Assembly (NCBI GenBank): GCA_029168955.1
Contig: JAPDOI010000021.1
Coordinates: forward strand, 1,091,501 to 1,155,500
Direction: 5' to 3'
DNA length: 64,000 nt
Source of the DNA: Aplectana chamaeleonis
Lineage: Eukaryota; Nematoda; Chromadorea; Rhabditida; Cosmocercidae
Shown here: one piece after another, positions 32,149 to 43,440 of the stretch
Layout: each line of letters opens with the position of its first letter
How positions within the stretch are numbered: the first letter of the stretch is position 1
Made by a program: the position numbers and the translations under genes
Notes under the pieces: generated by a model
What the model was told of the DNA's origin: nothing
Seen by the model: only the letters and a program-made list of their open reading frames with translations
Database searches by the model: none

Positions 32149-33194
32149 CTAAAATGAAATAGCTGCGCCACCATTAGCAATGATCTCAAAAATTCTCTTT
32201 GGCATAGAATTGATCAAATTGGCGATGACGTTTTCATCCAGATTGGCCCACGCTTCGAGGATAGCGACCTTCAGCTCATCTACCGTTCTGTACTGCTTAT
32301 TGTTGGCATAAACCTGGCGCACAAGTATACCCCAGATCTTCTCTATCGGGTTACAATCTGGGCTACACGCGGGCCATTCCAACAAACGGATTCGATGACG
32401 TGGAAACCAGGTTTTGTAGACCTGGACACATGTACCGCCGCGTTGTCTTGCTGGAAAGTGAAACGCTGACGTCGTGCTCCGGACAAAAATGGCAGTAGAT
32501 GTGTGCGAAGAGTTTCTTGATATTCCTCCGAGTTCATGCGACAAGAAGTGAAGGCCAATTCCAAAACACCTTCGCTTCTGAATGCTCCCCAACACATCAG
32601 CGAGCCACCGCCGAAATTCCGTCAGCTGAAAATCAATGGATCCTTGCGCAGATCTCGCCAGTAGGATCGAGCACCATCCGGTCCGTCAAGATTAAATTTC
32701 TTCTCGTCGGAAAAGATTACCTAAAATTTTTTTGCGTCATTTCTCGATTTTTTCCGGATTTTATGAGACTGCCTTACCTTTGCCCAATCAGTTGCCATGT
32801 TCCTCTTTGCAAATTCAAGTCGAGCCTCTTTATGGTTTGCAGATCACGACAGGGCCTTCTTCATCACTTGTCGGACAATATTTTTATCGCCATTTATGGT
32901 GTTCCAGACTGTCGTTTTCGAAACACTGAGCGATAATTCAGACTTAATCTGGTTCAGCGACAGTGTGCTGTTGGAGCAGAGCCGAATGATTCTCCGCGAA
33001 TCTTGATTGCTGATCTTCTTCGGCCGTCCAGTACGTTTTACAGTACCGTAGGAATCTGGATCTCGCAGGAACTGGTTGATACAGTTGACAGATCTTCCGA
33101 GCTGGGTAGCGATTCGACGTTGGCTCAACCCGGCAACGCTGAGCGCACGAATTTGAGCTTGTTCAGCAGCAGTTAGAGCAGTACCACGAGCCAT
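32149..33194 (-). pseudogene. Tc3-like transposase, DD34E, recently inactivated
   Basis: Start chosen at M-A-R-G-T-A-L-T (33,194), matching the short N-terminus of Tc3-type proteins, rather than the Met ten codons upstream. Residues 1-55 form the first helix-turn-helix, followed by G-R-P-K-K-I and a second DNA-binding domain. Catalytic D in I-F-S-D-E-K-K-F, second D in Q-Q-D-N-A-A-V-H, E in N-P-I-E-K-I-W-G, with 34 residues between the last two. Ends R-I-F-E-I-I at 32,149. A 57-nt intron (32,721-32,777) splits W-A-K from V-I-F-S. Three defects: two CGA-to-TGA nonsense changes (about 32,844, and near 32,625) and one frameshift near 32,430. Confidence 0.9.
32721..32777 (-). other. Intron in the Tc3-like transposase gene
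   Basis: On the minus strand GTAAGG to ATTTTAG, 57 nt. Removing it joins lysine and valine codons exactly (phase 0) and restores the catalytic block. The small size and ATTTTAG acceptor are nematode-like. Confidence 0.8.
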
Positions 33195-33519
33195 TTTAGG
33201 AATAAAGATATCACATGTACTCATCTTGAGTTTATGTAGCGAACTTGCGACGGGAAATTTTGTCTGGATTAAAAAATCTGAGTTTTCGAAGGGTGTCCCT
33301 ATACCTTCTGAACGGCGAAAAATTCTAAAAGTTGAGATAAAATCTTACAAAATTTCACAATTGTTATATAATTAATCAAACATAGGTTTTCCATGATGCT
33401 GAATTCATTGATGAACAGTGTTGATCACCAAACACAAAGTTTTATTGGAAACCTCGATTTTCGGGGGTGTCCCTATACTTTCTGAACGCACTGTATACCA
33501 TACTTTGACCGAATCGAAT

Positions 33520-33790
33520 GATTCGAATGACTCGTTCGACTGAGAAAGTCGAATTCGAGTAACTCGAAAAGTTGGATATTGGAAAAGTGTCGATTTCCGA
33601 ATTATTCAAGAACCCGAATATTTGAAAAATACCAATTTACGAGTTATTCCAAAAACCGAATACGGGAAGAGTGCCGGTTGCCAAATTATTCGAAAAGGTC
33701 AAAATTCCGAGTTGCTCGGAAAGTTGAATATTCGAAAATCACGTAAACAGTCGAAAGAATTCGATAGTCGACCTTCTCAAATGAACAGAC
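33520..33790. repeat. TTCGAAAA degenerate repeat, locus 2
   Basis: Repeated ATTCGAAAA, GTCGAATTCGAG and similar words with a spacing of roughly 25-35 bp; related to 15,118-15,225 and 34,790-34,970. Confidence 0.7.
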
Positions 33791-33794
33791 TTTA

Positions 33795-34560
33795 GAGAAA
33801 ACCTGGGAAGAAAGGAGCACCCAAGATTAGTTTCCTTCGTTCTCTTCTTCTTATCGACTAGGGTCGTTCTAGTCCATAGAAGAGGTTACCCTTTTGGAAC
33901 TACAATGTAGTCATAAAAAAAGCTCACAGAATTTCTTTAATATCTCAGGGTACAAGGGGAGATGGAAGTGTGGGCGGGGTTTATCCCTTCTTCTACCAAT
34001 CGGAAGGAGTATCTCCACCTCCTAACAAGGGAAGTGCACAAAGCGTAGGTAGGATCTGTGCAAACCAACTGTATTGCTAGTATTTCTTGGACATCCAAAG
34101 TAAAACTGCGCAGTACCCGTCCCGAGCCGCTGGTTCCGAAAAGCTATAAGCCCAGAACCGTCGTTTTTTTGTGGTTTTTTGTACCTTCCAAAAACGCTCA
34201 GTAAACTTTCGAAAGTCTGAAAACGAACCTCATAAACATGTTCAGCGGGTGTTCTCCCAGGAGGGTTTTTTGTGATCACGAATCTAATGTGTGTTTGTAG
34301 ATTTTCCAAAGTTCTCGGCCTACTTCGCTCGAAGCATACCAGCGGGGGAAATTTTTAGAGCAAAACGCCACTTCCGAGATTCCCGGATTTCTTCGATAAA
34401 TGTGTCTCAAAATCATTCTCTGGAGGGTAATTAGATGTGCTTTACACAAATCTGAGGTCCGTTTGCCGATTTTCAACAGATTGCGGTAGATTACGGTGGG
34501 TATAGGGTAGTCAGATCAATTTCTCAGATTTGACTCAAGATTTGTGTCCGGGGGCTATTC
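33795..34560. other. No recognisable gene; short dispersed words
   Basis: Minus-strand frames at 34,022-34,476 (95 and 66 codons) have no recognised domain. TTGCCGATTTTCAA occurs at 34,465 and 34,590, pointing to a diverged direct repeat of about 130 bp. Confidence 0.35.
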
Positions 34561-34789
34561 GGGGTGGTGAATACGAATTTGATGTTCACTTGCCGATTTT
34601 CAAACTATTTAGGTAGGTTTTGCCTTCTTAATAGCATATGTCCCACAGTAAATACAGTAAACCTGAGAATTTCGAGAAACGGACCCCAGATTTGTTTTCA
34701 GCACTCTAGCTTACCCCCGCGCCTCAAAGCGATTCGCTTGTGGTTTCCGTACATGCTCGAGAAAGTCTACATTATAATTTAGATAAATT

Positions 34790-34970
34790 TAAATATTTTG
34801 AAAAACCGAATATTCGTGAAGTGCCAGTTACCGAAGGGTTCGAGAAACTGAACATTCGAAAAGTGCTAATTTCAGAATCATTCGAAATGTCGGGTTTTCG
34901 AAAAGTTCAGAATTCCAAATTATTCGGGAAGTCGAATACATATTCGAAAAAACTCGGGAAAGGTTAGAGT
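34790..34970. repeat. TTCGAAAA degenerate repeat, locus 3
   Basis: ATTCGTGAAGTGCC, ATTCGAAAAGTGC and related words repeat about every 30 bp; they encode a periodic frame (34,740-34,967) that is not a gene. Confidence 0.65.
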
Positions 34971-34974
34971 GTGT

Positions 34975-35506
34975 AATATACGCGCGGATGATTGATTATA
35001 CTACCTCTGTTTTTCGGGTTTTCGCGACAATTCTATATAGGTTTTTGAATAGAATTCTAACATCTCGTGGTAATGGCAATCTGTTATATTATCATAATTA
35101 ATGAACCACTTTTGGGCACCAAACTTGGTACATAAAGGCACAGATCAAGATCAGTGGTAATTTTTTATACTATACTATGGCCGCCGTGTACAGCAACCAT
35201 GCCAAGTGCGAAGTCATAATTTGCTCAAATAAGCGAGAAAAAGCTAGGAAAAAGTCGACCACGCCCCCATGAAAGGAAAAATGGGTGACGCCCACCGACA
35301 AGCTTTCGCTTTCAATAGGGAAGAGAAGAGCGATTGATTTTACTCAAAATCTATGTTCTTCCATCTGCTTTCGGTCTGGCTTTATACTGTGGCCTCCTTC
35401 AGAACGATGGCTGCGAATAACAAGAAAAAACAGGACCGGGACAACTCGTCCGCAAACTTCTCGCCATTCAAATTTAAAATCTTTGAGGGACCATAAAGGG
35501 GGGCCT
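34975..35506. other. No recognisable gene
   Basis: The 108-codon plus-strand ORF 35,285-35,611 runs into the next MITE and is unrecognised. Confidence 0.35.
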
Positions 35507-35991
35507 TTAAAGACACAGTCCCACCTCAGAATCGATTTTTTGTTTCCCTGCCTATCTTGGAAAAAATCTCACGCTGATCACAATGGTCTCTCCAGAATCG
35601 CTCAGAACTGACTACGAACGGAGTTACGGCTCCTCAGAAATTTCGATTTTGAACGGCTAGAAGTTCTCGGACGAGTTGTCTCGAGCCTGTATATTCTCGT
35701 TATTAGCAGCCATCGTTCTGAAGCAGGCCACACTATAAAGCCAGACCGAAAACAAATCGAAGAACACAGGTTTTAAATAAAATCATTCGCGCGTCTCTTC
35801 CCTATTGAGGTCGAAAACCTGGCAGTGGGCGTTAAACATTTTTTTCTTTCAAAGGTGCGTGGCCGACTGTTTCCTGGCTTTTTCTCGCCTATTTGGGAAA
35901 TAGATGAGATTTCGCGCTTGGCAGGGTTGCTATAGACGGCGACCGGACCATAATATCAAAAATTACCTCTGAGGTTGGACTGTGCCTTTAA
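35507..35991. mobile_element. TTAA MITE 7
   Basis: TTAAAGACACAGTCCCACCT at the left, GAGGTTGGACTGTGCCTTTAA at the right apart from one mismatch; 485 bp. Shares its right TTAA with the next element. Confidence 0.8.
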
Positions 35992-36479
35992 AGGCAGTGT
36001 TCACGATGATTTTCGTCCCCGAGTTTTTCACATCAAACAATGCGTTGGCCTCCAAGTGTTACCAAAATTACGAAGAAACGGCGAGAAACGCATTAATACG
36101 TCGTATTTCAGTGACATTATTCTATAACACGGACTAGTTGTCCGGTTGGATGAACATGTTCACGGTGGTTGTCACCGGTAGAAAATTGGGTCAGTCGGAC
36201 CTAGAAGAATATTTTATGCAAAGCAGGATTAGTAAGGGCCCTAAGGAAAGAACGGAGCAATAAGGAGTAGAGAATTGCAATGGACGGGTCTACAAAAGAT
36301 TTCATTGTCACAACAAACAGTTCCTGTGATACTTAAGAGGCGGGGTGATACTTAAGGATTTCGTGTACTTCTGGTGCGCTTTTCTCAATTTCTACGTTAT
36401 TTTAGTTCTACCCGGGGGCCATTCAATCAATAAAGCGAATAATCTCAAAATTGAAGATTATCGTGAACACTGCCTTTAA
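35988..36479. mobile_element. TTAA MITE, uninterrupted reference copy
   Basis: TTAAAGGCAGTGTTCACGAT at the left, ATCGTGAACACTGCCTTTAA at the right; 492 bp. Colinear with 15,884-17,271 but lacking the two nested insertions. Confidence 0.85.
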
Positions 36480-36885
36480 GGGCAGCGTCTAATCTTCACA
36501 ACATTTATTTTGTATCATCGACCGTTTCTTCAAAAATTTCCACAAATTTCTTAGGAATTCGAAAACATGCAGTTGTGGGTTACGAGCAAATTTACGGAAA
36601 TATTCAAGGTTACGGCTGAAGCAATAGATTGAAGAGAACCGCAATTATTCCCAAGAATAGCAGAATTGATAATGTAATGATGAATTTATATGATTTTCGG
36701 TGGTCTTCACTATGTATTGGAATATGATAAGTTTTTCTTCGTGAGAGATTCCGTAAAAACATTGAAATGTGTCGGAAAACTAAACAGAGTCAAAAAATAA
36801 GATACTAAAGCCCACTGCGAGAATGTGTATGAAGTGTTGTGTAGCAAGGTTCTCGAAATCCAGCCTGAACGCGTCATCGCTGCGA
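36480..36885. other. No recognisable gene
   Basis: AT-rich; follows the TTAA with GGGCAGCGTCTAATC, which could be another MITE tip, but no partner end was found. Confidence 0.35.
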
Positions 36886-36987
36886 GATTTCGAAACAGCG
36901 TTCTGTAGAGTTGCCGATCGACCTCGAGAGCCGTAGACATCGCGGTTTGACGTTCTGTAGACATCCACCCATATCTGCACTGACTTT

Positions 36988-37262
36988 CACTCAGACGTTC
37001 GCCGTTGTCTACAGGACACGGATGAGATGTCGCCTCACGCAATGCTCCCTGTAGACATCCGAAAAGAGCAGAGATCGACCCTCGAGAACTGCCCGTCGCC
37101 CCCCTCCAAGGTGCCGTAGACAACCTATCCGCGGAAACGCTTTTGCTAAGACATCCCATCGGAGGAGGGTCTCCATCCCCGCTTCCGCGTTCACATCCTA
37201 TCAACATCCCGTAGACCTGATATTACCATCCCAGTGAAGCATCAGCCGCCTTATGACGTCAC
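36988..37262 (+). repeat. 280-bp dispersed repeat, copy 2
   Basis: Direct match to 31,309-31,592. The minus-strand 165-codon frame (36,710-37,207) runs across it and unrelated sequence and is not credible as a gene. Confidence 0.75.
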
Positions 37263-37428
37263 CAATCGAAAGGGAGTTCATCTCCTTAAGAAACTTGATA
37301 ATGAGGCTCGATTTTCTTTATTTCGATACTAATCTAACCGGAACAGAGAAATTGGACTCTCTCAACCAATTTCTCTAGGGAAAAACTAATATCGGCGTGG
37401 ATCCTAATGAGACTTTGCGTTCCCCTCC

Positions 37429-38667
37429 GGAGGTTGGCGCAAACTCGGTGCACCTACCCTCGATGCCCGAGCAACTCTCAGGGAGGAGCTTGGGCTGCGT
37501 TGCGGTGCGTTTGAAAAGCGGTGAACGGGTGGTCTAGTGGTATTCCGGCCCCGAGCCCGGCATGCAGGTAATCAATGCCGCGATGCGATACCTCCACTAT
37601 CACCTGATTTGTTCGTGGCACATTTATTTATGCACTGCTACTGCTGGCCTGTCACTATTCAAATCTGTATTCCTGTATTCTATGCTGCTACTTGTTACAT
37701 CTATTCACAGTATGAGTAAGTTTCCCTATTTTCGATCATTTCCGAGTTTTTACTTATGTAAAAATAAATAAATAAATAATCTCTATAGATCTTGTTTGGT
37801 TTATTAATTCCAAAATGTATTTACTGAACATCCATTTCATTAATAAATTATGATTTTTCACTCAGTCATTTTTCAATATATGCCTTTAAGAAATTATTCA
37901 ATTATTTAGCTGTTTACTCAACAATTTTGGTATATACCCATAATTAACGCCACATAGTAACAATAGCAGCAAAGCTATGGATTAGTAAACAGCAGGGAAA
38001 ATTCAAAAGGAAAATGTGTTCATTGATTAATATTTTCAACTACTATAAAGCCGAAAATATTACTCATGGGAAATGTAGCCTTGTGGCCCTCAAGCACCAA
38101 CTGCGAGATTATTTGGAGTGAATGAATGCCGTGACTTTATATATAATTTGATATATACCAAAATTTTTGAATAAACAGCTAAATAATTGAATAATTTCTT
38201 AAAGGCATATATTGAAAGATGAATGAGTAAAAAAAATTAATTAATGAAAAGGATGACCAGTAAATACATTTTCGAATTACTAAAGCAAGAAAGATGGATA
38301 GAGATAAACAATTAATATACTTTTATATAAATAAAAACTCGGAGATGATCGAAAATAGGAAAACATACTCATACTGTGAATAGATGTAACAAGTAGCAGC
38401 ATAGAATACAGGAATACAGACTTGAATAGTGACAGGCCAGCAGTAGCAGTGCATAAATAAATGTGCCGCGAACAAATCAGGTGATAGTGGAGGTATCGCA
38501 TCACGGCATTGATTACGTGCATGCCGGGCTCGGGGCCGGAATACCACTAGACCACCCGTTCACCACTTTTCAAACGCACCGCAACGCAGCCCAAGCTCCT
38601 CCCTGCGAGTTGCTCGGGCATCGAGGGTACGTTATAGCATATGGCCCCGAGTTTGCGCCAACCTTCA
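37429..38667. mobile_element. 1.24-kb fold-back element with a tRNA-like box
   Basis: Arms of about 350 bp (37,429-37,780 and 38,290-38,667) are reverse complements, and inner AT-rich segments (37,880-37,945 and 38,150-38,215) also pair. Each arm carries TGGTCTAGTGG, which fits an RNA polymerase III A box (37,530-37,540 plus; 38,544-38,554 minus). A clear B box (GGTTCGA type) is not present, so a tRNA-derived SINE in inverted duplicate is possible but unproven. Confidence 0.7.
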
Positions 38668-38702
38668 GTAATTTTTTTCAAAAGCTTTTAGAGGTATAAG
38701 TG

Positions 38703-38895
38703 AGCGCCCAACCGAAAATCCGTACAAGTCTAAAACGCTGTCAGTGTGTGCAAAGTTTGGAAAATGTGCCTTCACCCAAAATTTGCTCAGTGGGGTAGTT
38801 TTGGGCGCTGAACACAGGCATGAGGTCCGTTTGCGGATGTCGCAAACACTAATGCGCGTTTTCGATAAAAAAAGGCGGGAAATACGAAATTTGAC
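38703..38895. repeat. Dispersed repeat, third copy
   Basis: Matches 27,700-27,860 with substitutions; contains ACCGAAAATCCGTACAAGTC and TTCACCCAAA. Confidence 0.6.
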
Positions 38896-39070
38896 AGGCC
38901 ATAACGTTTTCCGCAAATGTCCGTAGCAAAATCCGAGTTCAGATTCGAAGAGGACGTGCTAGTTGACTAGAAAACATTTATCAGCTTTCTGATCCAGTGG
39001 CACACCATGCGAGGTTTCCTAGTTAATCACAGTCGATGGGAAAGCTACTTGATGGGAAAGCTATTTTAAC

Positions 39071-39421
39071 GTACTCCGGAATGAGCAAAATGGAGTACCT
39101 TGCGAGGATGCCCTCGCTACTATGCTTTTACATTCTCAATTTTTAGTCGGCGTGCTCGGCGAGCTGGCCGACTTGCATGTCGGTGTGCTGCTACGATAAC
39201 GCTGGAATACCTAGCAGCATGTGCTCCTGCTATTAAATTTTGCAACACGTGCTCCTCCGGTAAAATTTTGCAGCACGTGGTGTTGTTTGGAGCACGTGTT
39301 CCTGCAGTACACCCATTCAATGGGTGTGGTCACTCGAGTTGTATACATGTTCGACACGCATTGAATGCGGCGACTTTTTTTGAGCACGCAATAATGTACT
39401 CCATTTCGCTCATTCCGGACT
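39071..39421. mobile_element. 350-bp TIR MITE
   Basis: TACTCCGGAATGAGCAAAAT at the left with the reverse complement ending CATTCCGGA at the right. The interior has a run of GCACGTG-type E-box words about 30 bp apart (39,240-39,300). Confidence 0.7.
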
Positions 39422-39429
39422 TTGCTAAA

Positions 39430-39925
39430 ATGGCTTCCTTTGTTACCCAGAAAAGGTGATATCGGCTAACTACGCTTATTTTTTTAGTTCTACATCTTTT
39501 CTTCTAGCTACATTTACCTCTCCTCGAGTATTGACAACATGGATGGGAATCAGGGTAAATAAACCACCGAATGATCAGAGATTCCTCTCAAACATCTTAA
39601 AACGACGACGCAAAGGACACACATAAACGTACGGAAAAAACTGAAATCTGCCAACGAAGACGGTTGCTGAAAGCTCCGTAAACCACGGAATCCTTCGGGT
39701 CCACCACGGGGAACTCCGCGAGGTTCACCTCTCGGCAGGACACCAACACCCCTTTCACGGAAAGACGTTATTAAAAAACGAATCACAGATCTCACATAAT
39801 CAAAAAATGAGAAGAGTTATTATAGAAGTCTACAGCATCATTTAAAAGAACGAATTGCGAATCTAAACATAACCAAAAATGAGAACTCGAACGGCAAAAT
39901 CTTCGTGATACATTGATTGATGAAC
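39430..39925. other. No recognisable gene
   Basis: A minus-strand 81-codon frame (39,550-39,795) has a Gly/Arg/Pro stretch but no recognised domain. Confidence 0.35.
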
Positions 39926-39954
39926 GCTACCAACCACCCTCCTTGCGAATGTTC

Positions 39955-40340
39955 TGTAAAACAGCCCATCGACCTGCACCGCCGTAGACATCCCGATTTG
40001 TCGTCCTGTAGACAACAACTCGGTCTGCATCGATTTGTGGCACTCGGCGGGATTGCTGGTCGATGGGCTGTTTAACAGCCCGTCGTCCCCTGCTCAACAG
40101 CATACCGGGACGCCCCGCGTAGAGCTGCCTGTTTGCCAGCGAAGACTCGTTCTGGGCGGATCGACGTCCTGTAGACAACGGCGAACGGTCTGAGCAGCAG
40201 TCAGAGGTAATGCTGGTCAATGGAATGTTTACTAGACAGTCGGCTCCTGTTCAACAGCACACTTGAAGGCTCCGCGTAGCTCCGCTTGTTCGCCGGCGAT
40301 GACTCATTTTGGGCGGAACGACGGCCTGTAGACAACTGCG
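39955..40340. repeat. CTGTAGACAAC-containing dispersed repeats
   Basis: CTGTAGACAAC appears at about 40,007, 40,170 and 40,326, with CGTTCTGGGCGG/CATTTTGGGCGG nearby, forming two diverged units of about 155 bp. Related to 31,309 and 36,988. Confidence 0.55.
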
Positions 40341-40344
40341 AATA

Positions 40345-40805
40345 TCTGAGGCGTTAGTACGCCAGCAAATGCGGCAGGAGCTCCTGGTCGTTGGCAGCAT
40401 ATCCTGCTGCTACCAGCAGCTACAGCACGGGTGCTGCCAATCCCTATGTGCCGGCGTGCTACTGACTGTCCGAGTATATGAGCTCCTATATGACCTCAAT
40501 AGGCTAGTCGAGTGGCCGAGACTTTGGCAGTTACAGTTATCAGACGAAAAGTGCAGCTTGCCCCATATTAATTTTCGATATAAATGACCCTTGCGTGAAA
40601 GCTGTGGAGCTTCCTTTCTGGGCACGAGGTCATCAAGGACTTAGATCTTCCTCTTTGCAGAGAAATTTCCAAAAAAGCACGACAAAAAGCATTCATCGTT
40701 TACTTGCGACCCCTGCTAGAAATCTGTACGCAGATTAGGTTACCGTCCACAGCGGAGGATGATGAAACCATTCAACATTTGTCCACCAAAGTATCCCCAA
40801 ATAGA
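40345..40805. other. No recognisable gene
   Basis: Contains a GCAGCATATCCTGC word shared with 23,800-23,815; otherwise unique and non-coding in appearance. Confidence 0.35.
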
Positions 40806-40806
40806 G

Positions 40807-41442
40807 ATTCCTGAAAGTTTAGGTTCCTGGCAAAAGTGAAGATTTGGCATGGCCATAGAAATATACTCAGTTAAAAAGGGAAAATAAAGAAAAATGAAAA
40901 AAGGTTTTGAAATATTCCTGAGAACGATTTGGCGTAGAATAATTTGTTTTTCGGGAAATGAAGTGAAATAGTTGAAAGTATGATTTGGCAGTCGAGTTTG
41001 AACCAATTATTGATAAGAGTTGCGCACAACGAGAGATCGCCTTGTCTGTGCTTATCCGTAGAACATATCAAAGCGAAATCACGCGTGAAATGGGAAGCAT
41101 CAAAACTTTTTCGGGAGCTGCAATGCGGCGGTCTTCACGTATTAGGTGAAGTAAAATCAGCACGCGTGATTTCGCTTCGATATGTTCTACGGATAAGCAC
41201 AGACAAGGCGATCTCTCGTTTTGCACAACTCTTATCAATAGTTGGTTCAAACTCGACTGCCAAATCATACTTTCAACTATTTCACTTCATTTCCCGAAAA
41301 ACAATTTATTCTACGCCAAATCGTTCTCAGGAATATTTCAAAACCTTTTTTCATTTTTCTTTATTTTCCCTTTTTAACTGAGTATATTTCTATGGCCATG
41401 CCAAATCTTCACTTTTGCCAGGAACCTAAACTTTCAGGAATT
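40807..41442. mobile_element. 640-bp palindromic element P2
   Basis: Same element as 12,446-13,085, with its 73-bp centre (41,089-41,161) in the opposite orientation. It is joined through the same 54-bp spacer to the left edge of array 3. Confidence 0.85.
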
Positions 41443-43141
41443 TCATTTATTTTTCCTAAACGTTTCCTTTCTAACATGATTTATGCCTGGTGGTGTTAGA
41501 TGAAAGTAAACCCACTGATGTCCCCCCACCTCCCCCTTCTTTGACGTCCTGCGCACTCCAACTGATGTCCTGCACACTCCCTCTGATGTCCTGCACACTT
41601 TCTATGACGTCCTCCACACTCCCACTAGTGTCCTGCACCCTTTCACTGATGTCCTACACACTCTATGAGGTGCTGCACACTCCCACTATAGTCCTGCACA
41701 CTCCCACTAATGTCCTGCGCACATTCTGTTACATCTTGCACACTCCCATTGATGTTCTGCACACTTTCTACGGCGTTCTGCGCCCACCCATTTGGGTCCG
41801 GCACTTTCTACGGTGTCCAACGCACTCTCATTTGGGTCCCACACACTTTCTACGGCGTTCTGCGCACACCCATTTGGGTCCGGCACTTTCTACGGTGTCC
41901 AACGCACTCTCATTTGGGTCCCACACACTTTCTACGGCGTTCTGCGCACACCCATTTGGATCCCGCACACTTTCTACGGCGTCCGGTGCACTCCCACGTG
42001 GGTACCGCACACTTTCTACGGCGTCCGGCGCACTCCCACTTGGGTCCCGCACGCTTTCTACGGCGTCCGCCGCACTCTCATTTGGGTTCGACACACTTTC
42101 TAGGGCGTTCTGCGCACACCCATTTGGGTCCCGCACACATTATACGGCGTCCGGCGCACTCCCACTTGGGTCCCGCACGCTTTCTACGGCGTGTGGCGCA
42201 CTCTCATTTGGGTCCCGCACACTTTCTACGGCGTCCGGCGCACTCCCACTTGAGTCCCGCACACTTTATACGGCGTCCGGCGCACTCCCACTTGGGTCCC
42301 GCACACTTTCTACGGCGTCCGGCGCACTCTCATTTGGGCCCCACACAATTACTACGGCGTTCTGCGCACACCCATTTGGATCCCGCACACTTTATATACG
42401 GCGTCCGGCGCACTCCCACGTGGGTCCCGCACACTTTCTACGGCGTCCGGCGCACTCTCATTTGGGTCCCGCACACTTTCTACGGCGTCCGCCGCACTCT
42501 CATTTGGGTTCGACACACTTTCTAGGGCGTTCTGCGCACACCCATTTGGGTCCCGCACACATTATACGGCGTCCGGCGCACTCCCACTTGGGTCCCGCAC
42601 GCTTTCTACGGCGTGTGGGGCACTCTCATTTGGGTCCCGCACACTTTGTACGGCGTCCGGCGCACTCCCACTTGAGTCCCGCACACTTTATACGGCGTCC
42701 GGCGCACTCCCACGTGGGTACCGCACACTTTCTACGGCGTCCGGCGCACTCCCACGTGGGTCCCGCACACTTTCTACGGCGTGTGGCGCACTCTCATTTG
42801 GGTTCGACACACTTTCTAGGGCGTTCTGCGCACACCCATTTGGGTCCCGAACACTTTCTACGGCGTCCGGCGCACTCCCACTTGAGTCCCGCACACTTTA
42901 TACGGCGTCCGGTGCACTCCCACGTGGGTACCGCACACTTTCTACGGCGTCCGGCGCACTCCCACTTGAGTTCCGCACACTTTATACGGCGTCCGGCGCA
43001 CTCCCACGTGGGTCCTGCACACTTTCTACGGCGTTCTGCGCACACCCATTTGGGTCCGGCACTTTCTACGGTGTCCAACGCACTCTCATTTGGGTCCCAC
43101 AGACTTTCTACGGCGTTCTGCGTACACCCATTTGGGTCAAA

Positions 43142-43440
43142 AGCACGCTCATGCCGATCATTTTTCCGCAGGGCTACCGTTACCCTCCTTCAAAAATTTT
43201 CTGAGTGTCAGCTTGGATATGAGCACATCGTAATAGCCAACAAACGTGTTTGCACAATTTCGACCTTCGCAGCCACTTCCCGGCGGCTTCTCGAAGAGAA
43301 CGGTGTGTGAATGAATGCATACCGCTCCTCTGCCCTTTTATACCCCGCATGTTATGAGCGTGTGTTATCGTTCGTTATCATGTTTTGCTCAAGAATGGTT
43401 ACGGTAGCCCTGCGGAAAAAATGAGCGGCATGGGCGTGCT
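43142..43440 (-). repeat. Hairpin promoter cassette 1 of array 3
   Basis: 299 bp with 43-44 bp inverted arms. Differs from the other four in the arm (GAGCGG for GATCGG) and at three interior positions. It contains CTTTTATA at 43,335-43,342 (TATAAAAG on the minus strand) and TTCTCGAA, which fits a two-unit heat-shock-element-like palindrome. A minus-strand 46-codon ORF runs 43,320-43,180. Transcription would proceed leftward through about 1.6 kb of repeat to a stop near 41,496. Confidence 0.8.
43335..43342 (-). promoter_or_regulatory. TATA box, cassette 1
   Basis: TATAAAAGG on the minus strand; expected start about 30 nt downstream, near TTCATTCACAC. Confidence 0.5.

Larger units (their letters stand above)
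31909..33493 (-). mobile_element. Tc3-like (Tc1 family) transposon with paired end repeats
   Basis: Termini CAGTGCGTTCAGAAAG and its exact reverse complement, flanked by TA at both sides (31,907-31,908 and 33,494-33,495). Each end carries two copies of the presumed transposase-binding word GTTCAGAAAGTAyAGGGACAC: outer at about 31,917, inner at 32,089, mirrored at 33,293-33,313 and the right tip. This is the IR/DR arrangement known in several Tc1-like elements. Length 1,585 bp. Confidence 0.9.

Noticed and set aside
36710..37207. 165-residue minus-strand gene
   Set aside because: The frame crosses the boundary of a dispersed repeat whose other copy (31,309) lacks the frame, and no domain is recognisable.
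43180..43260. Splicing from the 46-codon ORF into the V-R-D heptad frame
   Set aside because: GGTAACGG could serve as a donor, but no TTTTCAG-type acceptor is found near the array edge, and the obvious AG sites lead to a TAG or to another frame.
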